From Vanessa cardui (Eukaryota > Arthropoda > Insecta > Lepidoptera > Nymphalidae): a DNA stretch of 64,000 nt. The notes beneath the pieces are model-generated. The model saw only the letters and a program-made list of their open reading frames with translations. It was not told where the DNA came from and ran no database searches. Location: NCBI RefSeq assembly GCF_905220365.1, contig NC_061151.1, positions 4,024,197 through 4,088,196 on the forward strand, read 5' to 3'. Within the stretch, counting starts at the first letter, position 1. Each line of letters starts with the position of its first letter. Shown piece after piece: positions 1-10,133 of the stretch. A program made the position numbers and the translations under genes.

Positions 1-32
1 GAACCCCACATACGGGGAAAAAGTGTGGTATT

Positions 33-525
33 AATAAATAAAAATTTTAACAAAAAGAAAAACCGACTTCAAACAAAACACTATTTTAAAACAAATAAAT
101 ATGCACTAAAAAGTAGTAAAAATAATTGCGTATTCAACATATTTTTTAGAGTCCTCCTAAGTAAAATGAAGTGGAAAATATTAGACTACTTAAAAGTCGA
201 TTTAAATGTAGTTATAGTTATTGGTATATTTGGAGCCGGTGTCAGCCACGGTGCCCTTGCCCCAACAATCAAAAGAAAGAAGCGATACGCGCCCCTAGAT
301 TGATCCAGTATATTATTGTATAAAAGGTAATTTGTAAAAAACATATTTGTTAAAGTATTCTCGTATTGTTTTTTGATAGATATACTGTAGGGTTTTCTTG
401 GCTGACACCGACTCCAAATCAAATTTATCAAAATCGGTCCACCCAGTGAAAAGTTATGAGGTAACATAAAAAAAAATACAGACGAATTGATAACCTCCTC
501 CTTTTTGAAGTCGACTTGAAAAATA
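33..525 (+). mobile_element. foldback element, right arm replaced by its family's tail
   Basis: The left arm (33-248) matches the left arms of the complete foldback elements at 28492, 30186 and 31150. The middle follows up to the start of the right arm (399-415, TGGCTGACACCGACTCC). At about 420 the sequence jumps to a tail that elsewhere lies some 1.1 kb downstream of a foldback (CGGTCCACCCAG, then CCTCCTCCTTTTTGAAGTCG). This is an internally deleted copy. It also suggests that foldback and tail belong to one larger element whose ends read AACCGACTTC and GAAGTCGGTT. Confidence 0.65.
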
Positions 526-540
526 CGACTTATATAAGTA

Positions 541-732
541 ACACAAAAATAAAATTAAAAATTTAAATAGGCTAGATAGCCTCCCTCCCCCCTCTGGTCT
601 GACACTAAAAATAGACTCTAAAAACTAACAAATAATATTTTAAACCTTTTATAATTATCTTCGCGTATATTATGTAAGTAAAAATATTTTTATCTTTTAA
701 TTGTCTTGGGACCGCTAAGTCAAACAAATATC
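541..732. other. AT-rich spacer, nothing recognised
   Basis: Short AT-rich stretch between two repeats with a pyrimidine run near 585. No coding or structured signal was seen. Confidence 0.4.
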
Positions 733-985
733 GAATCAATCTATTTTATTCAAGTAAACTTTACAATGCAGCATTTTTGAATCGTCGATCGTTGAATGCT
801 ACCACTGTTTCTTAAAGCGGCCTCTAGCGAGAAGAAATGGCATGAAACTCGCATGGTTGCTCTTTTTAAATAAACATATTTACAAAGCTGTTCTTCTCAA
901 TAATTTGTGTCCTGTAATGGAAACCGAACCTGACATCAGGCGTTTTTTTGTAAAGAGTACTCTTTTATTGAATAATAAGGTGTAT
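733..985 (-). mobile_element. LINE 3' end fragment
   Basis: In antisense, this resembles the tail repeated at 56155 and 20580: an 'ATTCAAGTAAACTTTACAATG' type block, a GAATCGTC block, then a run recalling GCGAGTTTCTTGCC. The layout (untranslated tail ending in a simple repeat) fits the 3' end of a non-LTR retrotransposon. Confidence 0.5.
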
Positions 986-1012
986 TTATTAATTTAAAAT
1001 AAATTATCCTTT

Positions 1013-1270
1013 TTTATGGTATAGGTTGGCGGACGAGCATAAGGGCCACCTGATGGTAAGTGGTCACCATCACACATAGACAATGACGCTGTAACAAATA
1101 TTAACTATTCCTTACATCGTCAATGTGCCACCAAAATAAGATGTTATATCTCTTGTGCCTGTAGTTACACTGTCTCACTCACCCGGAACACAACAGTACT
1201 GAGTACTGTTATTTGTCGATTGGGTGGTATCTACCCAGACGGGCTTGCACAAAGCCCTTCCACAAAGTAA
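1013..1270 (+). mobile_element. interspersed repeat family B, near full length
   Basis: Family B is about 260-280 bp. It starts with a poly-T/ATGGTATAGGTTGGCGGACG head, holds the blocks GGTAAGTGGTCACCATC and TTAACTATTCCTTACATCGTC, and ends with GGTACCTACCCAGACGGGCTTGC. At least a dozen copies or pieces lie in this window, in both orientations. It has no coding capacity. I could not assign it to a named family; a short non-autonomous element is the likely nature. Confidence 0.7.
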
Positions 1271-2531
1271 ATGGTAATTTAGTTAATGGTAAATTGATTA
1301 TATTTCCCGGTATCTTATTATATTTGCGTATGTCATTGCCCAAAAACGTTCTCTGTACAGTATGCAAACGGAAATCGGCAGAGAGAAACAGGTTAAAATA
1401 TATTTATAGTTTTACCGTTTTGGGAGCATTAATATTTTTCTAAATCGCAGGCGCGTGACGTAGTTAGACGCCAGTATATGAGTGTATTATAATGCAAAAT
1501 TTATTCGACCAGTTTTTCCACCCAGTTCGAAACTTTCCACTGTATAATGTTTGCATCGCTTATTATGCGGTTTACTGACATTTAACGTTAAGTATAAATA
1601 ATTAAGGTAATTAGTGATTTGTATGTTTTAATATTAAATTGCTAGATCGTAGAAACTCGAGTTCATAGTCGGATTAAGAGCTATCGAGTTTGCCTTTCGG
1701 AAAATTATGAGTAGTATCAAATTCAGCTTCGGATATTTCGTCAGAAATATAAGTTCGATTATGAGTACCCCCAATTTCAACTTCGGAAATCTCGTCAAAA
1801 TGTTCCATCTGATAACTAAATGTCCGAAAATCCGAAACAGCGTGTTTTCCAAGGTATGTATTGCATCGTATTTTTACTCTGTGTGACCTGCTGACACTGG
1901 CAATTTTTCCGAACCGATACGACTCGGAAACCTTCAATGGCAATCTCTTAAAAGCCGTACGCATCTATAAGCTCTCCGGTGTTGCAGATGACCAGTGGAA
2001 GTCCCTTTCCATCAGCTGAGCCTCTTATTCTTTTTATAAATCCAAACCCAGCTCGATTAGATATAAATACATTTATTTAAAATTATTTATTTATCAATCA
2101 CCCTTAATTTTCATGATAACCCCGTTAAAAACCTCGGATTCTGACCACTGACCGCTCTCTTCTGTTTTTCTTCTATTATTTCTCCTGTCACCTCACAATC
2201 TGTCAACAAAAAAAAAAAAAGTCAGCTTTCTTAACCAGCCAACCACGACGCAACAGTGTTATCATCTCTAAATCAGAATAACATTAAAATCATCACATTC
2301 TTTTGCCACCTAGCAAAACAAAAAATAAAAAATTACATATAAAAACTCGGTCTTCGTCCTGACCTACTGTATCTAATCTAAAACGTCCAATAACTCTAAT
2401 ACCACATAATAATAAATCATGGATATCAGTCGAACTGTTTATAAAGTGTTCCGTTACAAGTGTATTATTTATGTAAATAAATATATAGATCTCGTAGAGA
2501 TGTAAAATGAGAAGCCTGTTTATTCGTTTGT
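1271..2531. other. gene-free stretch
   Basis: No coding region is supported. A block near 1290-1390 (TATTTCCCGGTATCTTATTA and following) recurs in inverted orientation near 20390-20470, so it is a repeat. A poly-A run lies at about 2209. Nothing else was recognised. Confidence 0.5.
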
Positions 2532-2840
2532 ATAGTACGACACAACTTAGATGTCACATCGGCAAAATTCGTAAAACCGATCACATCCGAACTAAGTACG
2601 CTATCCCAAATTATCAATGTTTATTTCTTATGTGAATATGATCTTTACACAAACGTAATAACTTGTTATATCATATGACCTAATATATTCGTCAATTTGA
2701 CACGTCGATTTACATGCACTTGCTTTCTCGGGTTGAACTGACGCGAGAATCTATTGCGACGAATAGCGTCGAATGGCGCGATAGGGAGCTCTTTCTATTG
2801 GCTGTGTAAATCCATGCTACATCTGAGTTGTGTCGTACTA
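2532..2840. mobile_element. MITE family 2, complete with terminal inverted repeats
   Basis: The left end TAGTACGACACAACTTAGAT is mirrored at the right end by an inverted copy differing at one base over 22 bp (near 2819-2839). The interior is non-coding. Related copies at 11921 and 24033 share the interior block GCATCGGCAAAATTCG, but their right ends are lost or diverged. This fits a miniature inverted-repeat DNA transposon. Confidence 0.75.
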
Positions 2841-2935
2841 CACATGACTATGTAGTATGTAAGCATGGCGGATCAAGCTCCAAGTCTTCTCTATTGAAAT
2901 AACAAAAGCCTTATAAATAAATATAATTTACTATC

Positions 2936-3168
2936 GTAATGTTTGCTAATAATACAATGTAAATAAATAAATAAATATGAGACAATATCACATACATTAC
3001 TCTGATCCCAATGTAAGTAGCTACAACACTTGTGTTGTGGAAAATCAGAAGTAACGACGGTACCACAAACACCCAGATCCAAGACAACATAGAAAATTTA
3101 TGGTAATCTACATGGAATCGGCCGGGAATCGAACCCGGGACCTCGGAGTGGCGTACCCATGACATGAC
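2936..3168 (-). mobile_element. tRNA-derived SINE, family 2
   Basis: Read on the minus strand, the head at 3120-3165 carries a B-box-like GGGTTCGATTCCCGG in a tRNA-like context, then a body, then an ATTTATTT tail near 2940-2970. A second copy in plus orientation lies at 15083-15313. It is not a functional tRNA gene: the cloverleaf cannot be completed and the sequence runs on into a SINE body. Confidence 0.7.
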
Positions 3169-3212
3169 ATGTCAATGTCAAAATTTGATCAAATATGTTA
3201 TTGATATTAGTT

Positions 3213-3335
3213 TAATATTATAATAAGGAAGTATGTAACTGTTTGTCTGTCTGTTGCTGTTTCGATGTAAGAACTCCATGTGCTACTTTTTATGCTAAAA
3301 GCAAGCGAAGTCACGGGCGGTGACAAGTATTTAAT
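3213..3335 (+). mobile_element. Helitron-like fragment, third family
   Basis: A GTCTGTCTGTTGCTG block followed by GCGAAGTCACGGGCGG resembles the 5' and 3' portions of the short Helitron-like family seen at 24588 and 25632. Degenerate copy. Confidence 0.4.
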
Positions 3336-3503
3336 ATGTGTTTGAGGTAACGTGTAAATAAAACACGTGTTTGCACTTATACGTTACTGCGAAGGCTCTT
3401 TATGAATTTGTAGTTGTTTATTAATTCTATGAATTCGATTGCATCACCAATATAAGTTGAACTATTAAATAATAACAAATTATTTTTTCAACGATTAAAT
3501 CAT

Positions 3504-4111
3504 TACATAGTATAAAACAAAGTCGCTTACTGTCTGTCCCTACGTACGCTTAGATCTTTAAAATGACAAAATGGATTTTGATGCGGTTTTTTTTTATAGA
3601 TAGAGTTATTCGAGAGGAAGGTTTTTGTTTGTAATACATGGTCAATATATGTAGTAAAGGAACATTGATAATATTAGAAGTTTCTAATGATCTCCTAAAT
3701 TCACATATTTTCTGCGCTTACATTTCAAAAATCAAAATCAAAATCGAAATAAACTTTATTCAAGTAGGCTTTTACAAGTACTTTTGAATCGTCATTTAAC
3801 AATTAAGCGAAGCCACCACCGGTTCGGAATGTAGATTCTACCGAGAATAACCGGCAAGTGACTCAGTAGTTACTCTTTTACAACCTTTAAAAAATACAAT
3901 CATATTAGTTTAATATAATTATATATGTATGTAATGTATCCTGCCTGGAAGTTGACAGGTATTAATTCCAAGATTTTTTATCATTTACAAAATCTTGTAT
4001 TTCAAACAATGGATTGTCTAATGACAAAAAAGCTATGGACGTTGTAAGATTCTCTGTAGCATATTTAGTATCAGCATTGCACCCGTGCGAAGTCGGGTCG
4101 GGTCTCTAGTA
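3504..4111 (+). mobile_element. Helitron-like element (Lep1 type) split by an insertion
   Basis: The 5' part begins TCATTACATAGTATAAAAC, followed by a GTCTGTCCC block and GGATTTTGATGCGGTTTTTT. The 3' part (about 4044-4111) has TATTTAGTATCAGCATTGCA, a small hairpin-forming CCCGTGCGAAGTCGGG and a CTAG end. A 5' TC, no inverted repeats, and a 3' hairpin then CTAG are the Helitron hallmarks. A LINE tail (about 3726-3890) interrupts it. The Lep1 assignment is from memory of lepidopteran Helitrons. Confidence 0.6.
3726..3890 (-). mobile_element. LINE 3' end with AAAATC tail, nested in Helitron
   Basis: An AAAATCAAAATCAAAATCG tail is followed in antisense by TTTATTCAAGTAGGCTTTTA, GAATCGTCATTTAAC and the CCGGTTCGG block. 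The same layout recurs at 6773, 9565, 24790 and 46107, and in degenerate form at 43020. It looks like the 3' untranslated end of a CR1/Jockey-like retrotransposon, 5'-truncated. Confidence 0.55.
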
Positions 4112-4363
4112 TACACTAACTCCAAGCTATTTTATCTCAATATACAATAGTAACATAACATGCCTTATTTATTTATATATTTTTTATATAATATAAACTA
4201 TCATAAACACTTCCAAGTAATAATAACATATAGATTTTGTCGCATTTGTTGTTTAAATAAAACCTATCCCTGTATGTTAATTTGCATTGAAATGTCGTTT
4301 GATATTATATATGTAATTTACTCGGTGTTCTATTGCGGGGAATTCGTAAAGTAATTATTTTTA

Positions 4364-4594
4364 TAGTAAAAGTTGGCGGACGAGCATATTGTCCAACTGA
4401 TGGTAAGTGCTCACCATCTACCATTGACAATGACGCTTTAAGAAATATTAACTATTCCTTACATCGTCAATGCGCCACTAACCTTGGGAACTAAGATGTT
4501 ATGTCCCCTGTGCCTGTAGTTACACTGGCTACTCACGATCGGGATCACTTACCATCAGGTGGCCCATATGCTCGTCCGCCAACCTATTCCAAAA
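4364..4594 (+). mobile_element. family B copy ending in an inverted head
   Basis: The first 190 bp are a plus-oriented family B copy. It then switches near 4545 to an inverted head (ACTTACCATCAGGTGGCCCA to CCGCCAACCTATTCC). The ends are therefore inverted repeats of about 45 bp. A comparable rearrangement is seen at 17744-18110. Confidence 0.65.
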
Positions 4595-4977
4595 AAAAGA
4601 GATATTATAGTAGCCAAAATTTTAAGTGTTATCCGAGGCATGAGATTATCACACAAGTGATATAATTCCGCACTATTTCTGCGGATTCGAACAGAGGATC
4701 TCGAGATCGTCAGCCTTAACCACTAGGGCACTGCGGCTTTAAACTATTGTAAAGTGTGTCAATTGTAAGCGAGTTATTACTTTGACTTGTAAGTAATTGT
4801 TTTATTTCAATGTGTTTTAAGTAAAATGTTACGACATGAAGGCTATGTATGTAAGGACGAACGTTTGTTAAATTTAAATGATGTTTAACTAGTTGTTATG
4901 TTCGGTTTCACTCGCGGTCAACACCCAACCATCTCTTTGTAAATATATATCACATATATACAGAAAATTACTGATAT

Positions 4978-5035
4978 CATTACATAGTATAAAATAAAGT
5001 CGATCACCGCTGTCTGTCCCTATGTATGCTTAAGT
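4978..5035 (+). mobile_element. Helitron-like 5' fragment
   Basis: Starts TCATTACATAGTATAAAAT and continues with GTCTGTCCCTATGTATGC, as in the Lep1-type elements. It is cut off by a SINE fragment. Confidence 0.5.
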
Positions 5036-5148
5036 AAAGTAACAGTCTCTAAATTTCCCACAGCTAGGATAAGGTCTGCTCTTCCATTAAGGAGAGGGTT
5101 TGGATATAGAGCCGAGATGGCCCAGTGGTTATCACTGGGCCATCTCCA
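5036..5148. mobile_element. rearranged SINE-1 fragment with hairpin
   Basis: The antisense SINE-1 tail (ACAGTCTCTAAATTTCCCAC) is joined to a sense head (GAGCCGAGATGGCCCAGTGG), which folds straight back into an inverted head. The perfect 14-bp arms are 5114-5127 and 5133-5146, loop GTTAT. Confidence 0.6.
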
Positions 5149-5394
5149 ATAAGTACAAATAATTTCGCTTTCCTTTTAATGAATATTATGATTAGGCGTC
5201 AATAGTGCAGTGGTTTACTTGCCGTCTAGCGATGAAAAAGTCGAAGGATCGATCCTGACCACAAGGGCTACTGTCGTCACTCCTATTTATTAAGCCTTAG
5301 AAGGGGTAAATAGGAATATTAGCAATTTCTTAATTAATTTGGAGCATTGATACTATTCGTAAAAAAAATCTACAAATAAAATTATCTATCTTAT

Positions 5395-5680
5395 CAATCT
5401 ATATATACATAAAATAAAATTGGAGTGTCTGTAATATTAAAATAGCCCTTTTATACTCAATGCATATGTTTTTATACACGGTACATATACCAAAACATTT
5501 TTTTTACAATTTTTGTCGGTCTGTCCGTCTGTTTGTTCCGGCTAATCACTGGAACGGCTGGACCGATTTTGACGGGACTTTTACTGGCAGATAACTGATA
5601 TGATATGGAGTAACTTAGGCTACAACAATGTTTTTTTTGTTATATTCAAAAGCGTACAAGTTCGCCGGCACAGTTAGTTA
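5395..5680 (+). mobile_element. Helitron-like element, second family
   Basis: Blocks in order: ATTGGAGTGTCTGTAATATT, GTCGGTCTGTCCGTCTG, GACCGATTTTGACGGGAC, GTTATATTCAAAAGCGTACA, and an end recalling CGGGCACAGCTAGT. An inverted copy at 7013 starts with ACTAGCTGTGCCCGCG, the mirror of a hairpin plus CTAG Helitron end. Another copy is at 61690. Confidence 0.55.
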
Positions 5681-5849
5681 TATGTAAGTGTTTTGTCCAT
5701 TTTACATAACATATTTATATATTGTAGTTTATGAGTTATTATGATTTATAAGCTACATTATTGCAAAGTACGGATGGTTCGGATTAAATACTAAAACGCG
5801 AACGATGCCGCGCGCCGTACCGATCACCTCTCATAGTTCATAATTATGT

Positions 5850-6051
5850 ACAGTCGGGGTAAGAAAAGGTTCGTCACCTTAAGATCTATTTTCGTGTGCT
5901 CAGTGTGAGCGATAATCTGCTTTAGCGATCGAGAATGACATATTGCGTCGCAATGATTCGATGTTTAGATTCAAAAGGTACTAAGAGCTTAATACTTGAT
6001 AAAGGAATTAATTTGAAAACTGACGAAGGTTTTCTAACTCTGAATGTACAT
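5850..6051 (-). mobile_element. MITE family 1, copy 1
   Basis: The left end ACAGTCGGGGTAAGAAAAGG and the right end resembling CTTTCTTACTCTGACTGT are short inverted repeats flanked by TA, as in Tc1/mariner-derived MITEs. This copy is in inverted orientation to the next one 130 bp away; their outer 91 bp form a long inverted repeat (5850-5940 against 6439-6530). Confidence 0.6.
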
Positions 6052-6179
6052 TTACATAATATATTTAAGCAATAAAATCACATTACATATTGCTTGGATT
6101 CAAAATGGCCTTGAACTTAAAATATACATAAGTATATAACCATATCTGACATTCATATACTGTATATAACGATTGTTAT

Positions 6180-6532
6180 GTACAGTCAGAGTAAGAAAAC
6201 TTTCGTCAGTTTTCAAATTCATTCCATTATCAAATCGTAAACTTTTAGTACCTTTTGAAACTAAAGCACTAAACTGACAGCTGCAAATAAAATTAAACTT
6301 ACCTACATAGTATGAAAACTTGGTTCAAAATAGTGTAACATCTTTGGATTAAGTACAGTTTTATATCAATATGAAGCGTTTTTAATGACGTAATTAGTCA
6401 TTACAAATTCAAATTAGATATGATATCTTCTACTGAATTGTCATATATTCTCGCTCGGTAAAGATTATCGCTCATACTGAGCACACGAAAATAGATCTTA
6501 AGGTGACGAACCTTTTCTTAAACTGACTGTAC
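6180..6532 (+). mobile_element. MITE family 1, copy 2
   Basis: Starts TACAGTCAGAGTAAGAAAAC and ends AACCTTTTCTTAAACTGACT followed by GTA. It shares its right end with the compact copy at 21327-21472. With copy 1 it forms a head-to-head pair. Confidence 0.6.
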
Positions 6533-6772
6533 ATAAAAGTTTAACTAGCGTAGGTTTTTTCGTCGAAAAATAAATATTTGCTTCAAAAATATCTTTCCGA
6601 CAGCCGTCGTTTGAATGACGATTAAATATTTACAATCATATGTAGATACATAAGAATTAAGTAAATAAGATCAATGTTGTGTGCTTCTCAAGAGTAACCT
6701 TACGAGGAGTAGATCTCTTAGACCATTCCGGTATAATTTACATATTATATTAATATTTCTATACATATATTA

Positions 6773-6860
6773 AGTCAAAATATACTTTATTCGAGTAGGC
6801 TTTGATAAGCAATTTTGAATCGTCATTTAACAAACTAACAAAAAGAACTTTTTTCAAAAT
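6773..6860 (-). mobile_element. LINE 3' end fragment
   Basis: An antisense copy of the TTTATTCGAGTAGGCTTTG and GAATCGTCATTTAAC blocks also seen at 3726. Short and 5'-truncated. Confidence 0.45.
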
Positions 6861-7012
6861 TTAAAAATAAGTGAGCAAGTTAAATATGTACAATTATATA
6901 TGTATATAAAACATCCTGGAAATCAATAAGTATTAGCTTCAAATTTTTTTACAATCTATAATACGTTTATTAGAAATTTATATATGTATTTTTACTATAT
7001 ATTTATAGTTAT

Positions 7013-7296
7013 ACTAGCTGTGCCCGCGACCTTGTACGCGTTTGAAATTAACAAAAAAGGGAAATATTATTGTAGCCTAAGTTAGTCTCTATTATAACAT
7101 TTATCTGCCAGTGAAAGTCCCGTCAAAATCGGTCCAGCCGTGTCCAAAATTATCCGGAAAAACGGACAGACAGACAAAAATTGTAAAAAATATTATTTTG
7201 GTATATGTAACGTGTATACATACATATGCATTGAGTAAAAAAGGGCTATTTTAATATTACAAACAGACACTCCAATTTTATTATACGTATAGATGT
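7013..7296 (-). mobile_element. Helitron-like element, second family, antisense
   Basis: Mirror image of the element at 5395: it begins ACTAGCTGTGCCCGCG (CTAG end of the reverse strand) and passes through GTCCCGTCAAAATCGGTCCA to a CACTCCAATTTTATTATACG start. No open reading frame. Confidence 0.6.
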
Positions 7297-7434
7297 GTAG
7301 TGTGTTCGTAATTCAAAGTACCTCTATATTTTAGCCTGTTTAACGCCTAGAAAGATTGCTGCTTAAGCGACCCTCATCGCTTAGTGTGATATATTGTATG
7401 TAATTCTATTTAACTGAGGTGTTTTACGTTTAAT

Positions 7435-7733
7435 AACAATAACAGCCTGCAAATTCCCACTGCTGGGCTAAAGACCTCCTCTCCCTTTGAGGAGAAGGTT
7501 CGGAACATATTCCACCACGCTGTTCCATTGCGGTTTGGTGGAATACACATGTGGCAGAATTTCTATGAAATTTGTCACATGCAGGTTTCCTCACGATGAT
7601 TTCCTTCACCGCTGAGCACGAGATGAATTATAAAGACAAATTAAGCACATGAATAAGCGGTGCTTGCCTTGGTTTGAACCCGCAATCATCGGTTAAGATG
7701 CACGTGTTCTAACCACTGGGCCATCTCGACTCT
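7435..7733 (-). mobile_element. tRNA-derived SINE-1, nearly full length
   Basis: SINE-1 is about 300 bp. Read on the minus strand it has a tRNA-like head with an A-box-like TGGCCCAGTGGTT and a B-box-like GGTTCAAACC, then a body with CATCGTGAGGAAACCTGC and CCCGCATTGGAACAGCG, and ends in a (GTT)n tail. It appears 19 times in the window, whole or broken, with 10-11 bp target-site duplications at the best copies. The tail and tRNA head recall the Metulj SINEs of Heliconius, but I cannot confirm that name. Confidence 0.8.
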
Positions 7734-8018
7734 TACGTTTAATATTTTCCGTAAAATGTCAATCCGAGAAAATGCTTGTAAGCCTATATGAATCGAATAA
7801 ATTTTGATTCGAAATAAATTAAACAAAAATCCGAGTATTAATCTAGTTCCGCGTTTAAAAACCAAGGTAGACACAATTATTATGAAATAATTTAAGATCA
7901 CGCGCAAAAACTGTGCACAAATTGTGTTTACGCTGAAATATGGAGGTCACTTATCAAATCTGTGATGATATATTTTGATAATTTAGTATTTATTCGTTAT
8001 GTTTACATCATATCACGA

Positions 8019-8310
8019 GAGCCGAGATGGACCAGTGGTTAGAACGCGTGCATCTTAACCGATGATTGCGGCTTCAAACCCAGTAATGCACCACTAAGTA
8101 TTCATGTGCTTAAAACTAATCTCGACCTCGGCGGTGAAGGAAAACATCGTGACATCGCCACATGTGTATTCCACTAACTCGCATTGGAACAGCCTGGTGG
8201 ATCATGTTTCCGAAACTTTGGGACTGAGGACTCCTCAGTCCCAATGAGGAGAAGTTTCCTCCTCCTCCTCAGTGAGGAGGTCTTAGCCCAATTATGGCAA
8301 ACCTACAGTA
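8019..8310 (+). mobile_element. SINE-1, rearranged
   Basis: A sense head and body up to about 8200, then a divergent part with a palindrome at 8219-8243 (arms TGGGACTGAGGA, one-base loop). The usual CTCAAAGGGAGAGGAGG block is replaced by stuttered TCCTCCTCC repeats. Confidence 0.6.
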
Positions 8311-9564
8311 ACATTGTTTGTTTAGATAAACGGATGGACAGATCGCTTGATTCAGTACTGAGTTAAATATAATGTTTATTTATTTAAATCATATCTTAAA
8401 GCAAACACTTTATTTTTCCCGTAAGATGTAAGAAGATAAGGCACGGACTACACTTGTGCGGTTGAATAATTTAAAACTGCATCCACACATGCGTTAAATC
8501 GAGATAACAATAGATTTGTTTGGACTTAGTCATACATATGTTTTCTATGATACATATATTAAATATGTATGTATTTAAGTTATGAGTTGTAGCACTTTAC
8601 TTAATTAAGATGTACCCGCGTTTTTGTACGTTTGAATTTAATAAAAAAATTATTGTTGTAGCCTTTCGTTGACACTCAGACAGATCGTCCGTAATAAGCC
8701 TCTATTAGACTAAGATTCAATGTCTCCTTAATTTCCATGGAGATGTGTATGTTCTAAACAACAAAAAACCAAAAAAAAAAAAATTCAGGAAATAAAAATA
8801 ATGTATTTTTTCATTATGTAAAAAAAACTACGTTTATCTATTTTTTTACTAAATTTTGAAGTGATCATAATTCCTCGCGAGTTAGCAATTCAATTCAATT
8901 AAGACCGTTATCTTTCATAAGTTATTTCTTTTCACATCAGCTATGTGCCAGTGAAAGTCCCGTCAAAATCGGTCAAGCCTTTCCAGAGATTCGCTGGAAA
9001 AAACAGATGTTTTAATATGTGTTTGAACTTTTAGTATTAATATTGTCAAACATTTTTTGTTTTTATGTGTATTGAATTCAAATTATTGTTTTGTTTGAAA
9101 TAATTATCTTAATAAAACGATTTGTACTCTACTCGTGCTAAAAAGGCGATTGGTTTTGCTATTCGCGAAATATAATGATTCTTTATATTTAAGACGTTTT
9201 GTTATAACGAATTTCCGTAAAGAATTAAAATTGTATTCGAGTTGTAGTAAATAACAACCCATAAAAAATATAAATTTATAATGAGAGCCAAGTTCATTAT
9301 TATATATGTAGATATGCATATTATCTACCTTGGTTGTTAACTTCAACGACCTAAGAACAAATGAAGTGAGATCTAAATGGGTGCCAAGTTCAATAGTCCT
9401 TCCTGAAATTCATTTATCATTACATAACATATTACATTTTTAATAGATTTATATAATACGGATTTTATATAATACGTAGACAAATTAACAAGACACTGAC
9501 AATTTTAGAAGTTTATAATGTTATGTCGTAAATACACATGTTTTACAAAATCAATTACTGAGTG
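8311..9564. other. gene-free stretch with Helitron remnants
   Basis: AT-rich. Short antisense remnants of the second Helitron-like family lie near 8600-8700 and 8935-9010 (GTCCCGTCAAAATCGGTC). No host exon was recognised. Confidence 0.45.
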
Positions 9565-9730
9565 AGTTAAATGTTGAAAAAGAGTAACTACAGAGTTTCT
9601 TGCCGGTTCTTTTCGGTAGAATCTACTTTCCGAACTGGTGGTAGCTTCACTTAATATTAAAATGACGATTCAAAAGTGCTTGTGTAAGCCTACTTGAATA
9701 AAGTTTCCTTTGATTTGATTTAATTTGAGA
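9565..9730 (+). mobile_element. LINE 3' end, sense
   Basis: Contains TTGAAAAAGAGTAACTAC, CTTGCCGGTTCTTTTCGG, GACGATTCAAAAGTGCTTG and CTTGAATAAAG, ending in TTTGATTTGATTTAATTTG. Same family as 46107. Confidence 0.55.
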
Positions 9731-10055
9731 TGACAATGTTACTGTACTTTTTCTAAAACCTAAAAGAGATTTTACATCGAAAGAAAAGCAAAAACCTGGC
9801 CGTAAATATAATAAAAAAACGTTCATTTTATTTTTTTAAGCAGCTGTTAATGAGATGTTTGAATTATATAAGAACCGTGACGTATGTCAGTTACAGCAAC
9901 AAAGTACTGTCTCGTTAATGATCGTAATGGTTACCTTGTCATCACGTGATGAATTATAAAGACCTTTCACACAACACATGTTAATCATTAACATACCTGT
10001 TATAACATATTGTCTGTGTTGATGTAAATTAATAGAATATAGACATTAATGTTAT

Positions 10056-10133
10056 AACAACAACAACAGCCTGTAAATTCCCAATGCTGGGCGAAAGGCC
10101 TCCTCTCCCTTTGAGGAACATATTGAACCACCA
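10056..10133 (-). mobile_element. SINE-1 tail fragment
   Basis: An (AAC)n run followed by AGCCTGTAAATTCCCAATGC and the CTCTCCCTTTGAGG block. It covers only the 3' quarter of the SINE. Confidence 0.65.

Noticed and set aside
1674..1964. 96-codon open frame on the minus strand
   Set aside because: No domain, no hydrophobic or repeat pattern, an overlapping frame of similar length, and AT-rich non-coding composition. Probably chance.
3120..3165. tRNA-like sequence ending GGGAATCGAACCCGGGAC
   Set aside because: Head of the second SINE family; a matching copy with body and tail is at 15083.
3300..3330. GTCACGGGCGGTGAC as a possible FAR-A Rossmann exon
   Set aside because: The reading frame does not give a GxxGxxG motif and the context is a Helitron-like end.
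7690..7733. tRNA-like sequence with A and B boxes (also at 13830, 14880, 17300, 47231, 53985, 58450)
   Set aside because: These are heads of SINE-1 copies. Each runs on into the same body and (GTT)n tail, and the cloverleaf cannot be completed, so they are not tRNA genes.
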